Assembly (NCBI GenBank): GCA_015501585.1
Contig: JADNRY010000093.1
Coordinates: 150,955 to 214,954 of the forward strand
Direction of reading: 5' to 3'
From: Rhodocollybia butyracea
Lineage: Eukaryota > Basidiomycota > Agaricomycetes > Agaricales > Omphalotaceae
DNA length: 64,000 bases
Shown here: piece after piece, positions 23,293 to 34,500 of the stretch
How positions within the stretch are numbered: position 1 is the first letter of the stretch
Layout: every line of letters starts with the position of its first letter
Program-made: the position numbers and the translations under genes
Notes under the pieces: model-generated
The model's database searches: none
The model's input: only the letters and a program-made list of their open reading frames with translations
Told to the model about the DNA's origin: nothing

Positions 23293-24024
23293 TGCGTTAT
23301 CTCTACTTAGATATCCCAAGCAGCCTTATACTTTTTTCGTGTAGATAGTGCAATATATTGGTTCATGCAGTCTAGTACATGGGTCAGACTGACAATCCAT
23401 AAGGTACTTCAACTTCAAGCTCGGACTGTGTCAACGTTTTGGACACGCAGACACACTCTGGGCCAATTAGGTATCAAGACGACGAATGCCTAGACCTGAA
23501 GGCATTCCTAGAGGCATCATTGTGGCACTCATCACCGGAAGCGAGACGTTGCGAGATGTTGCGGCACACAATTCCAGCAGCAGATAACCAGTAGGCTTGC
23601 AGCAAAAAAGAAATCCTGTAGGGCTCATCGGATTCCTACAGCAGAGCAAGTCGATAGAAATCATTGATAAGAAGCCCAATGTAGAAAAAAAATCACTCGT
23701 CAGCCAAAGAGAACAGAGGAAAAACTTGATAGCTCACCGAACATCCATGCCCTTCAGGCTTCCATCCTTCTATCAGTCCACCAGTGTAAGCCATAGATGG
23801 AAGCAAGGTGGTGAAGACCAAGCCAGGCAAACGCAGACAGTGAGTTCCAGGTCAACACGGCTGTTTAAAACTGTAAACATAACCTAAGGCCATAGGGCGG
23901 ATGGGTTGCAAGAGAGAACCGAACCGGAAATACGGGCCTGAGCGTCGGATTTATTCGGTCCGGCGAGCGGCTACTTACCAGACTTGATGAATTTACGAGT
24001 GCTTTCTTTTTCCTGCTCCTTCTC
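23293..24024. other. Intergenic region inside the array
   Basis: No gene was recognised. A hairpin with 8-bp arms, GAATGCCT and AGGCATTC, lies near 23480-23510. I did not find the CACGTG box before copy G. Confidence 0.45.
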
Positions 24025-25330
24025 ATGGGTCAATACTGGGATCTCATCAACGTCGACAAATTAAAAGCGTTCGGCTGGGGCAAGATGGGGGAGTTCTTTT
24101 GGCGTGAGAACATGAATGTCATAGACCGTCTCTCCACCCCCGTTAACCCAACCGAATGGCCGCGTTTGATATTGAACGAAGACAAACGGTACGCACAAAG
24201 AAAATATTCAATATAATTATACTAACTCTGGACTCTAGTCTAGTACCGGTCACCCAAACAGCCACGCTTTTAACAAAGTTGTCTACCGAGCTCTTGGCAG
24301 CGATTGCGAAAGAACTACTAGAAAAGGACTTTCTCGACCTGTTGTCTTTTGCAATGACATGCGTGAAGATTTGGGAGGTGACGGAGGACATCCGGTTCGA
24401 GTATCTACGCTTTAGATTGCAAGAAAGAAGCTGGGCAGGAAGTCGAATTATCTGTCTGGGGGACTACGCTAGAGATTTACCGCAGGGGTTGTTGTCTGAG
24501 GAAGACATGGAGGAGCTCGAAGAGATGGCGGAAGAGATGGAGGAAAAGGGCGAGGAAATAACAGATGTGTCCTTGCTCAATCGTTCCTTAATAATGGAGG
24601 ACCGTCGTCCCTGGGGTGCTTCAGGCGAAGAATTGATCCCCGGCTTCAGACACATTCTTGCCAGAAGGGAATATCGGCATACTAGCCCATTGGGCAAGAC
24701 ATGGCTTTCTCTAGACCTGAAGCATTTTACGCTCAGGTGTGCACCGTCCACTTCGCCAAAGGACCGCTGGATGCTTCGCAACTTGACCAAAAAAGAATTT
24801 GTTATCCGGTCCACGAGCGGAACGTCGGAAGGTTTCATGCAGGTGTTGCTTTCGCTCATCAGTTGGTCATTCGACTATTCCGTCTCTATGATATTGAGAT
24901 ACATTGACTGAGTCTATACTGGAATCAAGTATCGAGTTCGACGGGGGATCTGCCTGTGATTTGGCCAGTCCCTACACATCTCTGGGAGGTATTTCCGAGG
25001 TGCTGAAGTGATGGTGGTGGTTCCGAAGGAAGAGATCTCTGTTTGTCTCAGTACATAAATTATATACCGTAAAGATACTTAGATAATATGACGAGTTTCA
25101 TGCGTAGATGCGCATGAAGCTCGACAATATGCGAAAAAGAAGACGCTGAAAAACTCGTATGCGGACCATGGGCAGGGGATAGGATTGACATGACTTTATA
25201 CTCACTCCACGAGCAAGAGAAAAACTCGGATTGGAAAGACATTACTAACGAAGTGCTGGCATTTTTGGAGAAACTGGCGGAGAAGGATGAGGGAGCGGAA
25301 GATTTTTTTGGAAACGCTGCCATTCTGACG
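24025..25330 (+). pseudogene. Tandem MGQYW-family gene, copy G, split by an insert
   Basis: Exon 1 (24025-24188) encodes MGQYWDLINVDKLKAFGWG, KMGEFFW and VIDRLSTPVNPTEW. An intron (24189-24238) leads to exon 2 with LTKLSTELLAAIAKELLEKD, CVKIWEVTEDIRFEYLR, SWAGSRIICLGDYARDLP, an E-rich middle, KDRWMLRNLTKKEFVIRS and LSLISWSFDYSVSM. The frame then stops at 24909. The missing end resumes at about 25130 (KEDAEKL, CGPWAGDRIDMTLYS, SDWKDITNEVLAFLEKLA) after roughly 230 bp of unrelated sequence. The most diverged copy, it lies at the downstream edge of the array, next to the NEDD1-like gene. Confidence 0.72.
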
Positions 25331-25432
25331 TCCATAGTCGTATGAGTGCGATAGAAACAAACTCTAAATATGTTACACAAATAGATAAACCACTGCTTCA
25401 GAAAAGTAAGAAGTAATATCTGCAATCCTCCT

Positions 25433-27989
25433 TTAATATCCCCTCCTCAATCTCTCGTTTTCCTCCTTCAATCTCTTGTTCTCCTCCTTCAACTCCTTCA
25501 GCTCCCCTCCATACTCGCCCATTAACTCCCTCAACTCCTTCTTCCATCCCCTTCCCATTCTAACCAAATCCAAATGAAGACCCATCATCTCCGCCCGCGA
25601 TTCTTGGTGAAAATCATACATGACATCGCGAACGATGTTGCGGAGGAAATCTTGAGGCGTGGTTCCGCCTGGAGAGCCTGGGATGTTTGCATAATTGGAG
25701 TGAAGATGGGACTGAGATTGGGGGTGACGGATCGGGGAATTTCCCCACGGTTTGGATACAGATGGACCGCTTGGCACAGTTCGTCGGGGGATATTTGCAA
25801 AGAGAGACTTTCATCTCCTGTTTCCTGTTGGTTTTCCTTTCCAGACTCGCGTTCATCGTCAGGGTCGCCTTCGTTACTGCCCTCTTCATCGTGGGAGGGA
25901 TTCTGGAAAAGCACTACCCGTGCCTTCCCCTTCCCGGAGTTCTTGCCACTTTTACCTCCTCGTAACAAGATGTCGATGTTCTCGTCGTCGTCTTCATTCA
26001 CAGCATGGCCATTCCCTGGTGTATCTGAAGCCACCACAGGGAATCCTCTACGAGTGAGCGGCGTGACAGGACCAAGGTCCGGGCCAGGACTGGCTAGACC
26101 CTCGATATCGGATAAATCAGGAGAGGGCGTACGTGCGGCAGGTCTAGTATTCGAAATAGAGTGACTTGTTGATGAAACCGCCCTCGTTCGTACCCCAAGC
26201 CCAAGGCGTGCACGTTCTGAATTCGGTGACAGCGATGACTTAAGAGGCTTCTTGGAGTCTTTTTGTGCCGCTAGATGGTTTCGTGATGTGGCTGTAGAGA
26301 TCGACTCTGTTACACTGGAGGATTTCCCTCCTCTCGATACATGTGTGGAGCTTGTCGATACGGTACGCATCCTTCGGGGGGCGACAACAGTATCATCCTT
26401 AACATTCTTAGAGGCAGATGCAGAAAGAGGTGAAAATGCTGTTGCCTTCGAGGTCGTGGAAGTTGTGCGCGTCCGTCGAGCACCATCTTGGTTCGACACA
26501 GATAAAGGAGAAGATGAGGTTGGAGGTCGGAGTTGGGCAGAAACAGGTCCACCCGTTGTTTCGCGCGCTCGCGAGTTTGAGAGAGCGAGTGCAGTCCGCG
26601 GTTGGTCAGCTTTAACCGGAGTTGATTTGGACTGCTTGGATACGCCACGTAGAGCACTTATGCTTTCGATTTGTACTAGGACGGAACGTAGGTATGGGTC
26701 TGCGTTCAAAGATAGAGATGTGCTCACAAGAGAATTCATCCCTGTCATTTGAGTTTGCATTGCTAGCGCCTAACGGGTTCCTGAGAGGGGAAAAGACTTT
26801 TTTCAGGGTTGGTTCCCTGTCCTTCCCATTAGGGGACTTCTTCAGAACACCCGTAGTCGATATGCTCATCATTGGCATGGGTGTTTTGCCTTTCAGAGAT
26901 GCAGATACAACACGTCTAGCAGGCGAAGGCTTGGTTACAGAAGCAATCGTAACAGATGGTTTACGTGCGGTAGGTTCCGAAGTTTTGGAAGACGATACTT
27001 TTGCCTAAAACAAAGATAAACTCAATGAAGACTCAATAGTCGAAGAACAAACCTGAACACTCATAGTCGCCAACCGTGCACCCGTCTCACTGACAACGAT
27101 GGTTTTCGGCGGCTTATCCAGCGCGCGCAGGTCAAGAATAAGAAGCTTTCCATTTTCTGTCCCAAGATAGATGTTTGCGCCTTCTGGTGAGAATGAGAGA
27201 GACGCAAGTGGCACTTTGATGTTAATGGTACGAAAAAGTCTGTACAGTTGATTATTAGTTGTTGACACGGCGTAGAGCAGTTACACACCCTTTCTCCTTG
27301 TCCAAATCAACTAAACCTAAGGTTCCTCCAGTGGTCGCCACGGCAACTAGGGTTTTGCTAAACGGACTGCATGAGATCGAGCCGATATCCCCCGAAGACG
27401 TCTCATTCAACGATATAGTCTTCAGCGGTCCAGACGGTTTCGTAGTGTCGTATACAACAAGCTGCTTCCCGATTCCAAGAAGCAAGCGTGTACGGGAATG
27501 GGGATGAAATGTGCAAGTCGCTATAGTATGCTCGTCTGACACTGGCAAGCCACGAAGACTGGTCTGCGATGACAGCGTAAGATTTTGGACATAGACAGCA
27601 TTTGCGGACGTTGAAGCAAGAAGCGTCGAGTCATTCGATAGTGCAAGGGAGTTGATGACGTTTTTATGAGAAGTAAACGTCTGGGAAATCTTTCCATTCT
27701 CCAGAACGTGAACCTTGTCACCTGCGCTGAAGACAGCCGAGGTCTTGTCCTTTGCTATGAGCGAGGTTATGCCCTCTGCAATAGATATGTGCACCAGTGA
27801 ATTCGATCCGGGGTCATATTTGTGGATTGTGTTTTCAGAAGCAACGAACAGAAATTTGTTATCTGGGCTCCAGGCGGTGGCAATTGGAGGAGATAGAAGC
27901 GATAAACAGGAAGGAAAAGAGGACGGAGCTTTCTTTAGCGTTGCCTGATCGATAATGCTCAGAGCTTCAGTGGTGGCAACAGCGAGCAT
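25433..27989 (-). CDS. NEDD1-like WD40 gamma-tubulin recruitment protein
   Basis: This is probably the fungal counterpart of NEDD1, which brings the gamma-tubulin ring complex to microtubule-organising centres. ATG 27989 gives MLAVATTEALSIID. WD40 blades follow: TAWSPDNKFLFVASENTIHKY, INSLALSNDSTLLAS, ISCSPFSKTLVAVATT. After a clear intron (about 27295-27248) comes LFRTINIKVPLASLSFSPEG with LLILDLRAL. A second intron (about 27053-27009) leads into a long serine/threonine-rich linker. The C-terminus has FLRNIVRDVMYDFHQES followed by a coiled coil rich in ELKEE and RLKEENERL, matching the conserved NEDD1 tail. Frame changes near 26760 and 25600-25780 were not resolved and may be introns or indels. 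It is head-to-head with the ankyrin gene, 112 bp away. Confidence 0.78.
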
Positions 27990-28101
27990 TGTGGTTCGCG
28001 ATGAGGAATCAACCAAACGGCGGGCCGGCGACTCATCACGGGGTCGTGATTATCCCGGCAATAAGTCGGCAATTGCAATAAATCACCGGTCAAAAACGAC
28101 C

Positions 28102-28892
28102 ATGACCGACGTCCATGAGCCCAAGTTTCAACGTCTTTCGCTACTGGAACTACTGCCTATAGAAGTGAGCTTCTCTTTCTATTCGCTGAACCTTCATTAA
28201 TCAGCTTTTAGTTATTGTATGAAATACAGCTCTTCGCACTCTCCCCTTCGCTTCCACACACATCGCATCATCTATACCAGATATTCAAGTCTGCTTCCCC
28301 GTATTTCCAAGCAGAATACATTTTTTTGCGTGTTCAAACTACTCCTGGTAATTTTTACGCCAAAGTTCTCCGATATCCGCTATGTTCATCGGAAGTTATC
28401 CGATTTATCAATCGGTATGCCATCAAGCATGGTATTACATCCAAGGCATTTGAACTACCACGACGTCTATTCCGTGACCTGACCCCAACAAAAGACCATC
28501 CACTTTCATTTATTCAAGAACTTTATTCCATGGGATTCTCTCCTGATGTTAATTCCAACTCAGGATACGCTCTTACCAAAGCTGTGCAGTCAGGCTCCAT
28601 CGTTCTCGCTCAGTATCTCCTGGACAAAGGTGCTTCTCCAGCTCTGAAGAAAAACCTCCCCATTCGAGTTGCTATCCGGCAGAAAAACTTGCAAATGGTG
28701 AAGCTGCTCATTGAACGTCATGGTACCAGTATGGGTATAGGATCAAAGAAGAGAAAGTTGGCGGATAGGGTAGAAGTCACAAAGGAGATGTTGAAGTTTG
28801 CAGTCAAATGTAACGCTCAGGATATCGTGGATTATTTCACCCAGGAGAAGGGCTGTGTGCCGGATATGCAGACACTGTATCTCATGCGCTAG
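28102..28892 (+). CDS. Ankyrin-repeat protein with F-box-like N-terminus
   Basis: ATG 28102 gives MTDVHEPKFQRLSLLELLPIE. A 47-nt intron (28165-28211) then gives LLYEIQLFALSPSLPHTS and LYQIFKSASPYFQ, so the LPIELLYEI core looks F-box-like. Two or three ankyrin-type units follow: FIQELYSMGFSPDVNSNSGY, ALTKAVQSGSIVLAQYLLDKG, VAIRQKNLQMVKLLIERHG and a degenerate last unit, FAVKCNAQDIVDYFTQ. About 247 residues. No catalytic domain. Such proteins are usually adaptors; the partner is unknown. It shares a short bidirectional promoter with the NEDD1-like gene. Confidence 0.75.
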
Positions 28893-29386
28893 AGATGTTT
28901 GTCCAATTCTTTTACCCCTCTGGAGTCTGTCAGAGTTTCTAATCTACCTCTCAGCTCACGTGAATTGTGAGGGCAACACTGCGTCACACTGCACTGTTAA
29001 CGTGGCTACTATTCATATTCGAATCGCTGTGGTGTAGTATTAAGGTTCGTCTTTATATTCTCTCATGACGATTATGAAGTCACTTTTGAATGTTTTCATG
29101 CTGCTAGTTATACTAGTTAGCCCTTGTTGAAAAAGTGCTACTGTATCTACTTCCACGCCCTTGGACAAGTATCAAGACTCAAGGAGATATGATCAGTTGC
29201 AAGCTCTACAGTAGTGCACTGATTCTATGCTCATTACCATATATCTGTTGGAAGCATATTTACTTGGATCGAATCCTGAAAGCGTAGCTAGATTCTCCGA
29301 ATATCGTTCAGAAGGCTGTTGACCAGGCGCGCGCGATCATACAAATTGATAGTAATCGCAAAAGTATAATACATGCATTCACGAAA
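28893..29386. other. Convergent intergenic region
   Basis: No gene was seen. It holds the 3' ends of the ankyrin gene and DRG1 and is AT-rich. Confidence 0.5.
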
Positions 29387-31438
29387 TCATTTTGTGAATA
29401 CTACACGCGAAAAGGACAAAGAAGTGATCAATATTACTGCTCAGTGGTAAACCAGAGGCGGAATTCTCACTTGAAACAACATCCTCATCCTGAACGGCAT
29501 GCGCAAGGCTGACCTTTTGTGCATGCGGTGAGAACTTACTTGACTTACCCCTGCGGCCACAGAAAGAATAGTTAAGAACAAACGAAACGAACAGAGAAGA
29601 ACTCACCAAACAAGCGCATAACGGAAGTTCGGTGCTAGAGATCTGTGGATGGAGTTGCACACTGTCTACGCAAAATAAATCAAGGTCATCCGAAAAGATG
29701 ATCCAGCCTTACCTCGATACTTGAGCCTTTGCGCAAACAAACAGGGTCATCCAAATCCGGATGGACACCGCGCTTCTTCGTATATATTTTAACCATTCGT
29801 AATTCTTCCCAAATTCTATCGACAAGATAATCCAAACTAAGGGAAAGGTATCAGTGAAGTAAACCTTTGAAAAGGACGAGGAAGAACTTGCTTCAGCCCC
29901 ATCTCGCAACTGATCACTAGACTTTGTGGAGAACGAGCAATCTTGTCAACTTGTTCTAGACTGATGGAATCGATTTTGTTGTATACATCTTTTCGTTCGT
30001 TAGCGATTGACAGTTGCTTTACTGGAAAATAGACGAACAAAGGCAGGGGATGTATTTTCGGTTTCCTGGAAACATCATAATCAACAGAGTTGAATAGAAG
30101 AAAAGGATGCTTACCGATTAGAACGTCAATGAACTCATCTGTGGTGATCTAACGCACGATTTAGTGGACCGCCGGTATAAGGAGCACGTAGAGCATACAT
30201 CTTCCCGTATCATAACGTCGCAATTATGAAGCTTGTCTGAAGAAGGGAATGATGAGTAGAGAAAGGGGAAAATGAATTCGACCAACATCCAGCGAGAATA
30301 GTTCGAATTGTCTTCTCATCGGTTTTGGTCAACTTGACCGTGCAGTTAAACTAAGAGCCGTGAACATTGAAGACTTGGCAGGTAGTGAGCGAAAATTATC
30401 GCACCGTTATCTGTACATGTTTACATGTCAGTACAGAATACAGCGAATCGTGCCAGGAAGTAATACTGACACCACCAGTTGTCCTCTTCTTGAATACTAC
30501 ATCGGGCTTGTTCTTGTTTAATCGGATCCCCACCGCATCAAGCTCGTATTCGAGGAGGCGTCTTTGTTCATCTGATTTGGTTGCATCCAGCATTATGAGA
30601 ATCACGTCGGCAGTTTTGGCAGCTTTAAAAACAATGAGTCCGGACACCAGGTGTAGTCTAGATGTCTGACGCACTGGATACCACCTGTCTGCCTCTTCCT
30701 CGACCTACCGAACATCTAGAGTGTTGAAAAATGGACAGTCGATTTTAACGCACCTTGACTGGCCCCTTCGACAATACCAGGCAAGTCCAGAAGCTGTATT
30801 CTTGCACCCTTGTACTCAAGTACTCCAGGTATGGCCTGTGACCCAGATTAGTCGTATATTAAGAAGTTATCCAGTACAGACCCACAGTCAATGTAGTAAA
30901 TTCATATGCGGCGGCTTCAGATTGTGTGTGAGTAAGTTTACTGAGTAAAGTAGACTATGGTGGTTTTAGAAGGTGAAGTATGGCAACCAAAGACAGACCT
31001 TTCCAACGGATGGGAATCCTATCAGGGCTACTCGAGCGTCACCGCTATAAGGGATTTGAGGTTATCACAATGTATAACATAGATAATATAGAGGGAAATA
31101 TGCCTTTTCTGAACGTCAAATCCTGTACCAGCGGGACCAGATTTTGTCGTAGGCTCAAGTAATTGCTGACGATAACGCGCTAATTTGGCTTTTAATAAAC
31201 CCAAATGGTACTCCGTGGCCTGTACTTGGACATTTGTTGATTTATACAGATATCTAACGTGTATTCCAAAATTCCGACCTTGTTCTTTTGCGCTAAAGTA
31301 CAGATCAGCACGGATTGAAACAAGCCAAGTGTTGCGACAGACTTCTGGCCATCTCCTCCTCTATTTCCTTGATCTAAGCCATCGTCAGTATTCTTGCTTG
31401 AAAAGCAAGGTAAATAAGACCTTTTCTACGACACCCAT
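29387..31438 (-). CDS. RBG1: DRG1/RBG1 developmentally regulated GTP-binding protein
   Basis: This is a conserved Obg/DRG-family GTPase that binds translating ribosomes together with a DFRP partner (Tma46). ATG 31438 gives MGVVEK, then across introns [32 protein letters not shown] and [15 protein letters not shown]. The P-loop [18 protein letters not shown] is split by an intron (about 31010-30955). Next are [26 protein letters not shown] (G3 motif) and GRGRQV. Then come [42 protein letters not shown] (G4, NKxD) and VISCEMG (G5). The TGS domain runs from CLRKGSSIE to [19 protein letters not shown] and EDVV. A 14-nt terminal exon (29400-29387) restores the family ending SIFTK. About nine introns in 2 kb. 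Confidence 0.92.
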
Positions 31439-31509
31439 ATTGGACAGTATTGGTCAATACAAAGAGATAATTATTTAAGCGCCGTGACGTTTTGCCACTT
31501 GAATACTAC

Positions 31510-34500
31510 ATGCGACGACACACACCGACATTATACCCTCATCCAGAACAAGATGTCGGCGAAGTTCAGGAAGAATGGACAGTTTCCAGAGCTTCACATA
31601 TTTCCCCTACGAATTCCCGAGTCAAATCACGGCCAAAACGATCTTCATTTCCATCGAGCCCAATGAACTCTAAATCACAATCTTTTCATGAATCAAATCC
31701 ACGAGTCACCGACGTTTATTCGCAGTTTGTAAAACGATATCGGTCAACTCAGCCTGGTGAACCAGATGATCCCCGTAACGATCCAGATAGCCACTATTTC
31801 CACCGGGGCCTCGGACAGCTCGTAGACGCAGGAGACAGCGATGAAGAAGATATTTCCAGAGTGACCATTGGTGCAGATGGCGTGGAACGCGTATCTCTTA
31901 TGCTTGAATCTGACCCCATAGAGCCGGCTTCTCAGAAAGAAAAAGACCGGCTTAATTGGCAGATTTATTTCGCATCGGTACTTGGAGGAGACGTGTTGCG
32001 CTCAGAAAAGTCACGGATCGCAGTGGCTTTGGAGGCATCTGTGGACGAACAGAACCCACATTTAAACACATGGCTAGGGATACGCGCTAAAATCCACTGT
32101 CGTACCGTCCAAGAGGAACGACAAGCACTGGAAGAACGCCGCATACATCTCGTCGATGCAGTCATCAAAGAAATAAACACCTTTCGTCTCGAGAACGCTG
32201 ATGTATCGCAAGCTCTGACCCAGATACAGGCGGTGTTACGCCGCTTGGACGTTGCACATTCTTTGTACCCCAATCTCAAAGCATTCTATCTCGACAAACC
32301 CGAAGCTACTGAACCTGTCTTCCAAGCTCGATGTGATACCCTAAACACTTGGTCAACAGTCCTGGACACCCTTCGGCATCAGGCTAATGTTCTTCGACGA
32401 TGGACCGGGAGCGAGACTTTGGATGTCACTCAGCCCAATACGTCAGGAGAGGTACCACTTAATGCCAACCACCGTTATAATGTACATGGGCAACCCGAGG
32501 TGGCGGATGGGTCTAGCTTCGTAGAGAGAATGTTGAAAGAGGAGTCGATGCAGCGAATGTTTGAAAAAGGTTCTCTAGTTACCATACACGCCTCTGTCGC
32601 TGCCGCACGAGATGCCCAAGTCAATCTTGCAGGCCTCTTCGAAGAGATGAACCTCCCCACATTCGAAAACGAACTCCTTCCTGTAATATCGTTCCCAACA
32701 AAACTTGCCCAAGCCTGCTTACACCTCCGGCTTGCGTATGTCCAGAAGATAAAGGACCCCGATATGCTCATTCTCGATCAAATGATAGACGATCTCAAGT
32801 TGGGTATTGGCCTCGCATGCACCCTAAAACGACAATACGAAGCATTCCTAGCGCCAGATCCTGAAGGGAAATGGAATTTGCACCCCTGTATAAATGCTGA
32901 CTACGATGCTAGCATTCTTGATTCTATGAGCATGTTCTTCCGGCTCATTCACTGGAAGCTGAAGGGAGGAGCAAAGGGTGTGTATTTCAAGGAGACAGAT
33001 GTGCTGGAAGCCCAGTGGGCGACTCTGAACGATGTCAGCTTGACTGTGTCTGGCGGTTCCTGTCTAGTCGCAGAAGAAATGTGGTACTGTCGTTTTCTCT
33101 TCGAATGGTATATGGGACGCTCAATCTTACTAGTTCTCTTACTAATCGACTAATGGTTCGGGTTATCAACTACTTTGACACCCAAGTCCGGGTACCAATA
33201 TCTGTTGCCGCCGCCACCGCTGTAGGACACCATACTCACCGCAACGGGAAAGAGCCTTCGCACGATGACGCTGAAGAAGCCACTTTCGAAGAACATATGA
33301 CTGGACCTTCGGCACGGGCGATGACTGACGAACAAAAAGTCAGTTGGTATGGCAAAATCCTCGATAGTGTGCGTTTGCGCTACCGTAAACTACAGCGGTT
33401 CGCTAGGCAAGTGGGTTTTACAAGTACACAAATTTCCGTTAAAAATACGTCTACAGAGTTCTCACTCACCGGTTCAGTAATTCTGCTGAGTACAGCCTCG
33501 AGAGCCTCGTCGACCAATTTGATAACTTTATCGAGTGCCTAGTCGCAACCGATCATTTCCTTGTCTATACCCACACTTATGAAGAGGAGGGCTTGTACAT
33601 CATTGCGTCAAATTCCCTCTTTGATCGTCCCAACGAGATCCAACGTATATTCACGGAAGCGTTCCAGGTCTATGAAATCACGGACGACAATGGCACCCAT
33701 ATAATTGAGCCCGGACCTGATTTTGAAGAATCGCAGTATCTTCTTGTTCTTTCCCCCAGACATCAGTTTACCTGGCGAGGTCGAGTAATGCTCCTCGAAT
33801 TATCCAAACTCAGTCTCGAAATGAAAGATGACCGAGTGCGGCTTATAGCGGATGGCCCTCAGAGTCGGCTCGCATTCGCTAAGCAACTTTTCCTGGATTC
33901 ATTTTACCCGATAGACGAAAATGGTGACATTATCTCTTTGGCGTGTATTACTGATCAACAGGCCCATTTGCCCACTGTTAACCGAGCTCTACGCAAAATC
34001 ACGAGAGCCACTATGCGTCTAGCCGAATCCATTGTCGACTCTGTTCATCACGTCCGTAGTTCTATGAGAATGTCGACAGGATGCCAGGAGCTCATGGAGA
34101 ACTGGTATCTCTTCGCCTCCGAACATGGCCAACATGCACAGAAGTTTATGGACCGGCCTTCGCTCCTCCGTTTCAATCGCCTGTTGATCAAGCTCGCCAT
34201 ATCTTGGGTTTCGTTTATATGCGATGATTGCCCTCCTAGTGATAGAAAAACTTTTAAATGGGCGGTGAATGCTCTTGAGTTTGCGTTTCAAAGAACGAAG
34301 CGCAATATTCTTCACCTTCCTGATGAACAATTCCAGATGCTCCGACAGAAGGTTGGGAATTGCATTACGCTGTTAATGGGCCACTTTGATATTCTTGGCG
34401 CTCGTTCGTCTCTGGAGGCACTTCGAGAGAAACAGAGACAGGAGCAGCAGCGGGGCTTGCCGAATGCTTTCCTTAATGTTGACGATGAGAAGATTCCAAA

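Noticed and set aside
14000..25400. CRISPR-like or phage-type repeat array
   Set aside because: The repeats are diverged protein-coding gene copies with introns in a fungal genome, not short direct repeats with spacers.
25574..26752. Long plus-strand frames (about 100-200 residues) over the NEDD1-like gene
   Set aside because: They lie antisense to the serine-rich linker of the NEDD1-like gene, have biased composition and no motifs.
33107..33133. A roughly 26-nt intron candidate in the MAPKKK gene
   Set aside because: Too short; a 53-nt GT-AG intron (33081-33133) with the same acceptor gives a better protein.
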